Source: Collinsella sp.
GTDB taxonomy: Bacteria > Actinomycetota > Coriobacteriia > Coriobacteriales > Coriobacteriaceae
Length of the DNA stretch: 64,000 nt
Reading direction: 5' to 3'
Assembly: GCA_018373675.1 (NCBI GenBank)
Contig: JAHAGQ010000006.1
Coordinates: forward strand, 1 to 64,000
In this document: positions 37,010 through 45,149 of the stretch, piece by piece
Numbering within the stretch: position 1 is the stretch's first letter
Layout: every line of letters begins with the position of its first letter
The notes under the pieces: model-generated
Databases searched by the model: none
Told to the model about the DNA's origin: nothing
The model's input: only the letters and a program-made list of their open reading frames with translations
Translations under genes and position numbers: made by a program

Positions 37010-37213
37010 TCATTGTTGATGAGAATCGGGCGCAGCGCCAAAAGCCCCGCTCGGCGAGATGTCGAACGGAAAGGTGCCGCAGCGATTGAAGGCGGCGATG
37101 AACATGCGGATGGCGTTGGACGGCGTGGTGCCCACGAGCTGGGTTGCCGCCGCGAAGGCCGCCTTTTCCTCGGGCAAGACCTTCGCGACAACCGGGGTCA
37201 TGTGTTCTGCCAT
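37010..37213 (-). CDS. RelB/DinJ-like antitoxin without visible toxin
   Basis: This 67-residue protein resembles ribbon-helix-helix antitoxins: a short beta strand (MTPVVAKVLPEEKAAF), then helices ending TTPSNAIRMFIAAFNRCGTFPFDI. The FPFD ending is typical of RelB/DinJ. The start at 37213 has AAGGAAG upstream. The next gene downstream is the CPBP protease, 88 bases away across a repeat, and no RelE/YafQ-like toxin gene is present on either side. It may be an orphan regulator or the remnant of a pair. A palindrome at 37327 is a likely autoregulation site. Confidence 0.7.
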   Translation of the reverse strand: MAEHMTPVVAKVLPEEKAAFAAATQLVGTTPSNAIRMFIAAFNRCGTFPFDISPSGAFGAAPDSHQQ

Positions 37214-37326
37214 GGCGCTTCCTTTTTGAAACGACGGTGGTGCGGATGGATGCGGGCCACGCGGCTGGGCGACGGGCTGTGAAGGCAACCCGATTGGCCC
37301 GCATCTGGAGTTTGTTCTACGGCGTT

Positions 37327-37355
37327 GGTATTACTTGGTATTCCTAAGTATTACC
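37327..37355. promoter_or_regulatory. Palindromic operator upstream of the RelB-like gene
   Basis: GGTATTACTT and AAGTATTACC form an almost perfect inverted repeat around TGGTATTCCT, which contains a third GGTATT half-site. Ribbon-helix-helix antitoxins bind such sites. Position about 115 bases upstream of the gene fits a promoter region. Binding is inferred. Confidence 0.45.
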
Positions 37356-37428
37356 CCGCAGATAGAATACCATACCCGACCCCATGGGGACGGAGAAAAA
37401 ACGGATCATTTTGTTGCTGAGTAAGTAT

Positions 37429-38808
37429 TTAGAGCGTGATGATGTCCGAGATATTGAGGGCCTGAGCGTCGACGGCATCGTGTGTAGCAAGCAACAGCAT
37501 GCGGCCGTCGAGCAAGTCGAGCACGATCTCGGCGCATGCGTCGCGCGCAGCGGTATCTAGGCCGGTAAAGGGCTCGTCCAGAATCACTGCGCCGCCCGGA
37601 CACAGCAGGGCTCGGGCAATCTCGACGCGACGGCGCTGCCCGCCCGAGAGCTCGGCCACACGAGCATGCACATCGACCCCCGGCACCAGCAGGCGCAACA
37701 GGGCCGCGGCACTCGAGGCGTCCACGCGCGCGTCGGCGCACACCAGCACGTTATCCAAAGCCGAGGCGCCCTCTACCAGGCGCACATCCTGAAACACCAT
37801 GGAGCACGGCGCGCACTCCCCCGCCGCCAGCGCAAGCAGCGTCGACTTGCCCACGCCCGAGGTGCCCATCACACAGATACGCCCACCCGCAGGCACGTTG
37901 AGCACCAGACCATCCAGCGCCGGCGCCCAGGGCGCGCGATCACCCACGGCAAGCGCAAGCTCCGCCGCAACCCCGCCGCCAGCAGAACCGCTCGCACGCC
38001 CGCGCAAGCCGCGTCCACGCGACAGCACCACCGCACGCCACGCCGCAGGCCCCGAAGCCCGCAGCAGCCACACCAGCACGCGCTCGCATGCCCACGAAGC
38101 CATAACAACCAGCACGGTCCACGCCAGCAGATCAGCCGTCTCAATCAAAAGCTTTGCCTGATAGATGCGCTCACCCACGGTGCCCACCGCCATGCCGATC
38201 AGCTCCGCCGCCACGCCGGCCTTCCAGCTCATGCCGATCACAGCGCGGGCGCACGAAAGCACAAACGGCAGGACTTCGCGCCAGATGTGGGCACAAAACA
38301 GTCGCCAACCCCGCACGCCATGCAGACGAAACATCTGCTCCAGCGGTTTATCCGCTTGCGTCAAGCCCTCGACCAGCGAAAAATACACTCCCGGCAGCGC
38401 CATCAAAAAGACCGCCGCAATGCTTACGCGCGCCGACCCCAGCCAAATGAGCAGCAGGACCACCACGCAGGCAACCGGCGTCGCCTTAACAAACGAAAGC
38501 GCCGGAGCCACCAAGCGGGCAAACGCCCGCGAGCGCGACGAAATTCCGGCCAGCAAACCACCGCACACCGCGGCAAGCGCCAAACCGCCTAGAATCCGCG
38601 CACCCGAGCCCGCCAGAATCGCCCACGTGCCGGCATCGCATACCAGCCGCAGCAACGCCACCACAACAGCACCCGGACCCGGCAAAATCAGCGGCTGTGC
38701 CACCAGCGCCGCCACGAAGACCCACACGGCAAGCCAAAAGGCGGCAACTGCACCTGCTGCCGCCACCGCCTTCATACGCTCTATCATTTGTCGAGCAAAC
38801 GCACGCAC
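37429..38808 (-). CDS. Fused ABC permease-ATPase (SsuC/SsuB-like)
   Basis: This 459-residue fusion has an importer permease first (residues 1 to about 250, six or so hydrophobic segments, with the EAA-like loop LHGVRGWRLFCAHIWREVLP) and a compact ATPase after it. The ATPase has GTSGVGKST (Walker A), VFQDVRL (Q-loop), LSGGQRRRVEIARAL (signature), VILDEPFTGLD (Walker B) and ATHD (switch His). The order permease-then-ATPase in one chain is unusual for this class, where they are normally separate. The GTG start lies three bases past the binding-protein stop with GGAG ahead. Confidence 0.88.
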   Translation of the reverse strand: MRAFARQMIERMKAVAAAGAVAAFWLAVWVFVAALVAQPLILPGPGAVVVALLRLVCDAGTWAILAGSGARILGGLALAAVCGGLLAGISSRSRAFARLVAPALSFVKATPVACVVVLLLIWLGSARVSIAAVFLMALPGVYFSLVEGLTQADKPLEQMFRLHGVRGWRLFCAHIWREVLPFVLSCARAVIGMSWKAGVAAELIGMAVGTVGERIYQAKLLIETADLLAWTVLVVMASWACERVLVWLLRASGPAAWRAVVLSRGRGLRGRASGSAGGGVAAELALAVGDRAPWAPALDGLVLNVPAGGRICVMGTSGVGKSTLLALAAGECAPCSMVFQDVRLVEGASALDNVLVCADARVDASSAAALLRLLVPGVDVHARVAELSGGQRRRVEIARALLCPGGAVILDEPFTGLDTAARDACAEIVLDLLDGRMLLLATHDAVDAQALNISDIITL

Positions 38809-38811
38809 GGG

Positions 38812-39876
38812 TTACTCCATGTAGTAGAAATCATCAGCCGGGAGCTTGCTGCCCACGGCGCTCGCGTCCGCATCGGCCAGCACCTTCAGGTACCCACCGA
38901 GCGCGGCCTTCATATCCTTCCCTGTCTGGCAGACAAGCATGCACCCGGGAATCGCCTTTTCGGCAATCGTGGCGTTATCCACGATGCCCGCATCGACCAC
39001 GGCCTGCGCCCAGTCCGCCGGCGCCGCGTTCACGGCCTCAACGCTCGCAACATGGCAGCTCAGGAATTCCGCCACGGCCTCGGGATGCTCCTCGGCAAAG
39101 GCACGGCGCACCACGGTCACACCCGTCAGCAAGCGCGAGCCCGTGTCTCCTGCCAGCTCGTCCCACACATCGGTCAGGCTCACCGGTGCCGACAGCTTGC
39201 CCTCGCTCTTGGCGATGGCCGCCGTCTTGAACGGCTCGGGTAGCACGCCCACGGCAGTCGGGTCGGCAAGCAGAGCCGAGAGCACCTCGGTAGGCTCGCT
39301 CTTAAACTCGAGCGCCACCTGACCGGCCAAGCCCGCGCGCTCCAGCAGGTAGTTCATGACGTACTCCGGCGTGGTGCCCTTGCCCGTCATATAGACGGTT
39401 TGGCCCGCCAGATCGCCAAACGAGGCCACACTCGCGTCGCCCGTCACCACGTTCAGCACGCCCAGCGTGTTGATGTCGATGACCTGCACCGCGCCCTCGG
39501 TCTTGTTGTAGAGCACGCTCGCCACGTTGGCGGGCACCAGGGCGATATCGATATCGCCCTGAATGACCTTGGGCACAATCTCGTCGGCGGCAGTGTTGAT
39601 CGCAAAGTCGAACTCATTGTCCGTCTCGCCATCGGCTGCCTGGTCCATAAACTGCACCAGACCGATCGACGTCGGACCCTTGAGCGAGGCGACGTGCACC
39701 TCGACCGGCTCTGCGGCAGCACCGGCGCCGTCCGTGGCAACCGAGCCCGCGGCGGACCCGGCACCGGCAGCCCCGCCGCCACAGCCCGCGAGCGCAAGTG
39801 ACAGGGCGCCCGCGGCGAGCGCCGAGGCAAACCCCCGGCGCGACATCTCAACATCAAACGCGCGCATCGCTAGCAT
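38812..39876 (-). CDS. Tat-exported lipoprotein, NMT1/SsuA-like substrate-binding protein
   Basis: This is the binding component for the fused transporter, 354 residues. The signal peptide has twin arginines (SRRGFASALAAG) and a lipobox (LALAGC), so the mature protein should be lipid-anchored outside the membrane. The body has the two-lobed fold pattern of the SsuA/NMT1 group (GDIDIALVPANVASVLYN, GQTVYMTGKGTTPEYVM, VGVLPEPF). Known relatives bind sulfonates, nitrate or thiamine precursors; the ligand here is undetermined. Its start overlaps the hydrogenase stop by seven bases, so expression is coupled to the hydrogenase. Confidence 0.88.
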   Translation of the reverse strand: MLAMRAFDVEMSRRGFASALAAGALSLALAGCGGGAAGAGSAAGSVATDGAGAAAEPVEVHVASLKGPTSIGLVQFMDQAADGETDNEFDFAINTAADEIVPKVIQGDIDIALVPANVASVLYNKTEGAVQVIDINTLGVLNVVTGDASVASFGDLAGQTVYMTGKGTTPEYVMNYLLERAGLAGQVALEFKSEPTEVLSALLADPTAVGVLPEPFKTAAIAKSEGKLSAPVSLTDVWDELAGDTGSRLLTGVTVVRRAFAEEHPEAVAEFLSCHVASVEAVNAAPADWAQAVVDAGIVDNATIAEKAIPGCMLVCQTGKDMKAALGGYLKVLADADASAVGSKLPADDFYYME

Positions 39877-41681
39877 GTCCCCTCGTTAGGCATCGTCCAT
39901 GCGTGATGGTCGGTATGCAGCAGCTCCTCGGCCAGTGGCGAGAGCGGCTCGCCTAAGAACTCGCGGTAGCACGCCTGGACTTCAGGATTCTCATGCGAGA
40001 AGCGAATCTCGGCGTTCGCATCGAGGCCCCAGAGCACCTGGCCACGCTCGGCAGCTAGCTCGCAACCGTCGTGGATGGGCTGACCGCCACCACCGACGCA
40101 GCCGCCGGGGCACGCCATGACCTCGACGAAGTCATAGCCCACGCGGCCGTCGCGAATCGCGTCGAGCAGACGGGCGGCGTTACCCAGCCCGTGCGCCACG
40201 GCGACGCGCACCTTGGTGCCCTCGATATCGGCCACGGCCTCCTTCCAGCCCTCGAGTCCGCGCACGTCAGTGAAGAAGTCGGTATCCGGGTTCTTGCCCG
40301 TCGCCAGGTAATATGCCGAGCGCACGGCGGCCTCCATCACGCCGCCCGTGGCGCCAAAGATCACACCCGCGCCCGTGCCAAAGCCCAACGGCGTATCGAG
40401 CGGCTCCTCGACCAGCGTGTCAACGCTCACGTGGCTCGCGCGGATCATGCGCACCATCTCGCGCACCGTCAGCGCAACGTCCACGTCGGGCGCGCCGCCC
40501 TCGCCCATCATGCTCGGCAGCGCACACTCGGCCTTCTTGGCCGTGCATGGCATAACGGACACCACGAACAGACGCTCGGGCTCCACGCCCAGCACCTTGG
40601 CGTAGTAGGTCTTGGCGATAGCGCCGAACATCTGCTGCGGCGACTTTGACGTGGACAGGCTGTCGACAAACTCGGGGTAACGTGCCTTCACAAAGCGCAC
40701 CCAGCCCGGGCAGCAGCTCGTAAACATGGGCCAGCCGCGGCTGTCGCCCTCACCCTTAGCGGCGGCGCCCAGGCGCTCGAGCAGCTCGGAGCCCTCCTCC
40801 ATAATGGTGAGGTCGGCCGAGAAATCGGTATCGAACACGTACTCAAAGCCCACGCGGCGCAGCGCGCAGGCCAAGCGCTCAACGGTGGCTTCCTCGCGAG
40901 ATATGCCGAGTTCCTCGCCCCAGGCGCTGCGCACGGCCGGCGCGATCTGCACCAGCACGATCTTGTCGGGATTAGCGAGCGCGTCAAACACGGTCTCGGT
41001 GTCGTCGCGCTCGCGCAGCGCGCCCGTCGGGCAATGCGTGATGCACTGGCCGCACGCGACGCAATCGGTCTTGCCGATCGGCACGCGCCCGCGGGTGCCC
41101 ACGGCGGTATGCGTGGCGCGGTTGGTCAGGTCCCAAATCCCTAGGCCCTGTACGCTCTCGCACACCTTGATGCAGCGCATGCATTTAATGCACTTGTCGT
41201 TTTCGCGGATGATGGGGAAATCGAAATCCCAGCCCTCGCCCGCCAAATGCCTTTGAAACGGCAGATAGAAAATGCCCAGGTCGTTGGCAATGGTCTGCAG
41301 GTTGCAGTTACCGCTGCGCACACAGCTCGTGCAGCGTGAATCGTGCTGCGAAAGCAGCAGCTGCACGTTGGTGCGGCGCGCCTCGCGGGCCTTGGGGCTG
41401 TTGGTGTGGACCACCATGCCATCGAGCACGTAGTTGTTGCAGGCGGCAACCAGCTGGTCGCAGCCCTCAACCTCGACCACGCACACGCGGCAGCCGCCGA
41501 TCTCGTTCAGATCGCGCAGGTAGCACAGGGTGGGAATCTGGATGCCGACGGACTTGGCCGCATCCAGGATCGTGGTGTGCTCGGGTACCACGACCTCGCA
41601 ATTATCGATAGTGAGCTTGACCATGTTGTGCGCTCCGTTTTCGCTGTTGTCGCCGACGGTGGTTTTGTTGAGCTCTACCAT
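39870..41681 (-). CDS. hydA: [FeFe] hydrogenase catalytic subunit
   Basis: This is a 603-residue iron hydrogenase. In order: an N-terminal 2Fe-2S domain (CYLRDLNEIGGCRVC), a His-ligated cluster (HDSRCTSCVRSGNC), two 4Fe-4S sites (CIKCMRCIKVC, CVACGQCITHC), then the H-cluster with motifs TSCCPGW, MPCTAKKAE and EVMACPGGCVGGGGQ. It would make or consume H2. The adjacent GltD-like flavoprotein matches the glutamate-synthase-linked group A2 type, named from the family scheme. The start at 41681 has GGAGGGAGG and overlaps the upstream stop by seven bases. No HydE, HydF or HydG maturase lies in the window. Confidence 0.93.
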   Translation of the reverse strand: MVELNKTTVGDNSENGAHNMVKLTIDNCEVVVPEHTTILDAAKSVGIQIPTLCYLRDLNEIGGCRVCVVEVEGCDQLVAACNNYVLDGMVVHTNSPKAREARRTNVQLLLSQHDSRCTSCVRSGNCNLQTIANDLGIFYLPFQRHLAGEGWDFDFPIIRENDKCIKCMRCIKVCESVQGLGIWDLTNRATHTAVGTRGRVPIGKTDCVACGQCITHCPTGALRERDDTETVFDALANPDKIVLVQIAPAVRSAWGEELGISREEATVERLACALRRVGFEYVFDTDFSADLTIMEEGSELLERLGAAAKGEGDSRGWPMFTSCCPGWVRFVKARYPEFVDSLSTSKSPQQMFGAIAKTYYAKVLGVEPERLFVVSVMPCTAKKAECALPSMMGEGGAPDVDVALTVREMVRMIRASHVSVDTLVEEPLDTPLGFGTGAGVIFGATGGVMEAAVRSAYYLATGKNPDTDFFTDVRGLEGWKEAVADIEGTKVRVAVAHGLGNAARLLDAIRDGRVGYDFVEVMACPGGCVGGGGQPIHDGCELAAERGQVLWGLDANAEIRFSHENPEVQACYREFLGEPLSPLAEELLHTDHHAWTMPNEGTC

Positions 41682-43507
41682 TCCAGGTTCCTCCCTCCGC
41701 GGAACGCGCCAAAGCCAAAGTGGTCGCAGCGCAGGCAGCGGCTCGCCTCCTGGCGCGCCTCCTCCTCGGTGAGACCCTGCTCGACCAGATTCCAATCGTG
41801 AATGCGCTCGCCGGCCTCGCGCTCGCCCAGCTCGCAGCGGCCGCACTCGTGCTTGCCCTTAAACTGCACGGTCGGCAGCTCCACGTCGAGCTTGATCTTG
41901 TGGTCAAAGCCCAGGTAGCGGTCGATGTTTGCCGAAGCCACGCGGCCGGCGTTGATGGCACGGATGACGGTGGCGGGACCGGTCTGGCAGTCGCCGCCGC
42001 TAAAGAGGCCATCGAAGTTGGGCACGGCGCCGTCCGAATCGGTAACGACGCGACCCCACTTGCAGGCGATGCCCATGTCCTCAAACGGCTTGGAATCGAT
42101 GTCCTGGCCAATGGCCACAAACACGCGCTCGCAGGGAATGACGCGCTCGGGCGTGGCTGCGGCACGCGGGGCCGGACGCCCACGGCGAGGCTCGCCGATA
42201 ATCTGCGGTTGCACGCGCAGGCCGCTCACGCGACCATCTTCGCCCGTCTCGATGGCGAGCGGCGCCGTGAGCTCCAGAACCTCGCAACCCTCGGCCTGGG
42301 CGCCGGCGATTTCGGCGTCCTGGGCCGTCATATCGCAGATGCGACGGCGGTAGACGATGCTTACCTTTTCGGCACCGCAGCGCACGGCGGAGCGTGCCAC
42401 GTCCATGGCAACGTTGCCGCCGCCGATGACGCACACGCGCTGGCCGCTCAGGTCGGGCAGCTCGTCATCGCCGATGGCGCGCAGCATCTTGACGGCCGAT
42501 TCCACGCCGGGCGCCTCTTCACCCGGAAGGCCGAGCTTCTTGTCACTGTGGGCACCGATGGCCAGGTAGACGGCATCGAACTCGTCGCGCAGACGGGCGA
42601 GCTCCTCGCCGCTCACGGAGTGGTCGAGCTCCACGTCGATGCCGGCGCTCAAGATCCAGTCGATCTCGGCCTGCAGGCGCTCGCGCGGCAGACGATAGCT
42701 GGGGATGCCGTAGCGCAGCATGCCGCCCAAGTGGTGGCGCTGCTCAAAAATGGTCACCTTGTGGCCCATCACGGCCAGGTAGTAGGCACAGGAAAGGCCG
42801 GCCGGGCCGCCGCCGATCACGGCGACGCGCTTACCGGTGTTGTCCACTACATGTGGCTTGTGGTCGTTGAGGTCGCTATGCTCAACGGCAAAACGCTTGA
42901 GGGCGAGGATGTTCATGGGGTCGTCGACCATGCCACGGCGGCAATGCATCTCGCAGGGATGCTCGCACACCAGACCACAGACGAGCGGTAGCGGGTTGTT
43001 CTTGCGGATGACCTTGACGGCGTCGGCATAACGGCCTGCCTCGACGAGCGAGATGTAACCAGGAATGTCGACGTGCGCCGGGCAGCCCGAGACACACGGG
43101 ACGCGAGCCTCGCGGTCAAAGCCGCAGGAGTGCTCGCGGATGTGGTGCTCAAAATCGTCGCGGAAGCCGCGAATGGCCGTGAGTGCCATGGCGCCAGCTT
43201 CGTAGCCGATGGCGCAGTCGCTCGAAAGGTAGATGGTGCGGGCCGTGCGCTCAATCAAGTTGAGCGTGGACTCGTCGGCGCGGCCCTCGAGCACATCGGC
43301 GAGCAGGTCGCTCAGCGCGCTCAGGCCCACGCGGCAGGGCGTGCACTTGCCGCAGCTCTGGGTGGAGCACAGGTTGACGAGCGCCGCCGTAAACTCGACG
43401 GGGCACGGGGCGAGTGAACTCACCGCCAGACGACGTCCGAGTGCATCGTGCAGGTCGTCCATGACGGCCTGAGCGTGGCTGCGTTCCATTACGTGCAGTC
43501 GAGCCAT
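41675..43507 (-). CDS. NuoF-C/GltD-like NAD(P)H flavoprotein partner of the hydrogenase
   Basis: This 610-residue fusion starts with only the C-terminal 4Fe-4S domain of NuoF (STQSCGKCTPCRVG near residues 47-60); the FMN/NADH domain of NuoF is missing. A GltD/NfnB-like module follows: Fe-S cysteines (CEHPCEMHCRRG), an FAD site (VIGGGPAGLSCAYYLA) and an NAD(P) site (VIGGGNVAMDVARSA). The C-terminus has another Cys pair (CLRCDHFGFG). It probably passes electrons between NAD(P)H and the hydrogenase. Whether it bifurcates is unknown. It is the first gene of a four-gene overlapping operon. Confidence 0.88.
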   Translation of the reverse strand: MARLHVMERSHAQAVMDDLHDALGRRLAVSSLAPCPVEFTAALVNLCSTQSCGKCTPCRVGLSALSDLLADVLEGRADESTLNLIERTARTIYLSSDCAIGYEAGAMALTAIRGFRDDFEHHIREHSCGFDREARVPCVSGCPAHVDIPGYISLVEAGRYADAVKVIRKNNPLPLVCGLVCEHPCEMHCRRGMVDDPMNILALKRFAVEHSDLNDHKPHVVDNTGKRVAVIGGGPAGLSCAYYLAVMGHKVTIFEQRHHLGGMLRYGIPSYRLPRERLQAEIDWILSAGIDVELDHSVSGEELARLRDEFDAVYLAIGAHSDKKLGLPGEEAPGVESAVKMLRAIGDDELPDLSGQRVCVIGGGNVAMDVARSAVRCGAEKVSIVYRRRICDMTAQDAEIAGAQAEGCEVLELTAPLAIETGEDGRVSGLRVQPQIIGEPRRGRPAPRAAATPERVIPCERVFVAIGQDIDSKPFEDMGIACKWGRVVTDSDGAVPNFDGLFSGGDCQTGPATVIRAINAGRVASANIDRYLGFDHKIKLDVELPTVQFKGKHECGRCELGEREAGERIHDWNLVEQGLTEEEARQEASRCLRCDHFGFGAFRGGRNLEW

Positions 43508-43571
43508 AAGATCCCCTCTCACATGGCAGCCCGGAGGCGAGGCCGGGCGAAATTGCTACACGCACAACACT

Positions 43572-43592
43572 GACCTAAAAAGTTGTTAGGTC
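43572..43592 (-). promoter_or_regulatory. Small hairpin in hydrogenase operon leader
   Basis: GACCTAA and TTAGGTC pair around a seven-base loop about 65 bases before the first gene. It might influence mRNA stability or be an operator. No Rex-type site (TTGTGA-N6-TCACAA) was found. Confidence 0.35.
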
Positions 43593-43646
43593 TCCACGCA
43601 GTTCGGCAGGCGGTATGAAATGTCACCATCAGCGGTGAAAATGAAC

Positions 43647-43675
43647 ATTATCGCAGATAAATGCCATATTTGATA
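43647..43675 (-). promoter_or_regulatory. Possible promoter of the hydrogenase operon
   Basis: Minus-strand TATCAA and GATAAT are separated by 17 bases, within an A/T-rich block. The -10 overlaps the palindrome TTATCGCAGATAA, and an inverted repeat TCACC..GGTGA lies just downstream (about 43623-43638), so a regulator may act here. Confidence 0.4.
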
Positions 43676-43694
43676 AAACGCGTTACCAAACGAC

Positions 43695-43730
43695 AATGCC
43701 CCGCCCACGCAATCACGTGGGCGGGGCATT
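43695..43730 (-). terminator. Terminator-like hairpin after the GH4 gene
   Basis: AATGCCCCGCCCACG and CGTGGGCGGGGCATT form perfect 15-base arms around AATCA (the centre ACGT extends the symmetry). It lies about 35 bases past the stop at 43764. The trailing sequence on the minus strand (GTCGTTTGG) is only mildly T-rich. Confidence 0.75.
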
Positions 43731-43763
43731 GCTTCAGGCATGCGGCCAGCGACCCTGTTGCTT

Positions 43764-45146
43764 TTACTTAAGCTCGGGCCAGTAACCCTTGTTGGCCTCG
43801 ATCATGTCGTCGAGAACCTCCTTGGCGACCTTCATCGACGGCACGGTCTTGTTGAGCGTAAAGGCCTTAAGCGCCTTCTCGTACGAACCCTCGATCGTAG
43901 CCTCGACAATGAGCTTCTCGGAGTTCAGCTGCTGCATCATGAGGCCCTGCTGGAACAGCGGAATGTTGTCGCGGCTGATGACCTCGGGGCCGTTCTTGCC
44001 AATGTAGGCAGGCAGCTCGACCATAGCGTCGTAGGGCATGTTGGGGATGGCGCCCTTGTTCTCGCAAATGACCAGGAAGCGCTGCTTGGTGTCGTTCTTC
44101 AGAGCGATAGCCAGATCGGCAATCCAGTCGCCGTGGCTGCCCGCATAGAACGTGCTCTCGTCGATCTCGCCCGTCTTCTCGTAATGGTCGATACCATCAA
44201 AGAGGTTCTTCTCACGCGTCTCCTCAACCTCGTTAGCACGGGTGCGCTCGGGGTTGGAGTGCTCGACGAACTCCTTCTGCTGCAGGTAGTAGTTCAGATA
44301 CGTGTTGGGCAGGTACTCCGGGAAGCACTCCATGATCTCGTACTCGCCCTTCCAGACGTAGTACCAGCTGCCCTTGGTGTGGCGGTTCTGCTCGGGGTGC
44401 TCGTCGACGGCCTCCTCGGGCTTCTTTGCCATGAGCGAGCCCATGCCCTTGAGGTAAGAGTCGGGCAGCAGAATCTCATGCTCCTTGATGTACTCGCGCA
44501 GCTGCGGGAGCACCTCCTCGCCCTTGTGGCGGATCGAGGTGAACCAACCAAAGTGGTTGAGGCCAAAGTAATCGTACTCGACATCCTTCTTGTCGATATC
44601 GAGCGCGGCGCAAACCACGTCGATGATCGCGATCGGCATGTCGCAGATGTTGATGATACGAGCGTTGGGACGCAGCACGCGGCAGCCCTCGGAGACGATG
44701 GCGGCAGGGTTGGAGTAGTTGAGAATCCAGTAGTCCTTCTTGGCGTACTTCTCAACGTCATCGATCAGCTCGACCATGGGGAAGATGGTGCGCATGCCGT
44801 AGGCAAGGCCGCCGCAACCGCAAGTCTCCTGACCCACGCAGCCGTGACGCAGCGGAATCTTCTCGTCCTGCTCGCGCATGGCGTAGCCGCCCACGCGCAT
44901 CTGGGCAAACACGAAGCTCGCGTCGGTAAAAGCCGTCTTTTTGTCGGTGGTCACCGTGAGCTTGATGTCCAGGCCGAGGTCCTCGTGCAAAATCCAGTCC
45001 ACGAGCACGCCGATCTTGCGCTGGCGCTCCTCGTTGATGTCGTACAGACGAATCTCGTCAACGTCGAGCTCGTCCTTGCGCAGGGCGATGGACTTGACGA
45101 TGCCGGGGGTAAAGGTGGATCCGCCACCACACAGAGTAATGATCAT
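43764..45146 (-). CDS. malH: 6-phospho-alpha-glucosidase, GH4
   Basis: This NAD+- and metal-dependent glycosidase cleaves phosphorylated alpha-glucosides such as maltose-6-P, by oxidation-elimination chemistry. It has 460 residues. The Rossmann start is ITLCGGGSTFTPGIV. The metal/specificity motif CDMPIAI and the downstream GLNHFGWFTSI are those of alpha-glucosidases of the family. It lies three bases after its PTS transporter, as the last gene of a crr-licT-EIICB-malH operon. MalH versus AglB substrate preference cannot be separated by eye. Confidence 0.92.
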   Translation of the reverse strand: MIITLCGGGSTFTPGIVKSIALRKDELDVDEIRLYDINEERQRKIGVLVDWILHEDLGLDIKLTVTTDKKTAFTDASFVFAQMRVGGYAMREQDEKIPLRHGCVGQETCGCGGLAYGMRTIFPMVELIDDVEKYAKKDYWILNYSNPAAIVSEGCRVLRPNARIINICDMPIAIIDVVCAALDIDKKDVEYDYFGLNHFGWFTSIRHKGEEVLPQLREYIKEHEILLPDSYLKGMGSLMAKKPEEAVDEHPEQNRHTKGSWYYVWKGEYEIMECFPEYLPNTYLNYYLQQKEFVEHSNPERTRANEVEETREKNLFDGIDHYEKTGEIDESTFYAGSHGDWIADLAIALKNDTKQRFLVICENKGAIPNMPYDAMVELPAYIGKNGPEVISRDNIPLFQQGLMMQQLNSEKLIVEATIEGSYEKALKAFTLNKTVPSMKVAKEVLDDMIEANKGYWPELK

Positions 45147-45149
45147 TGT

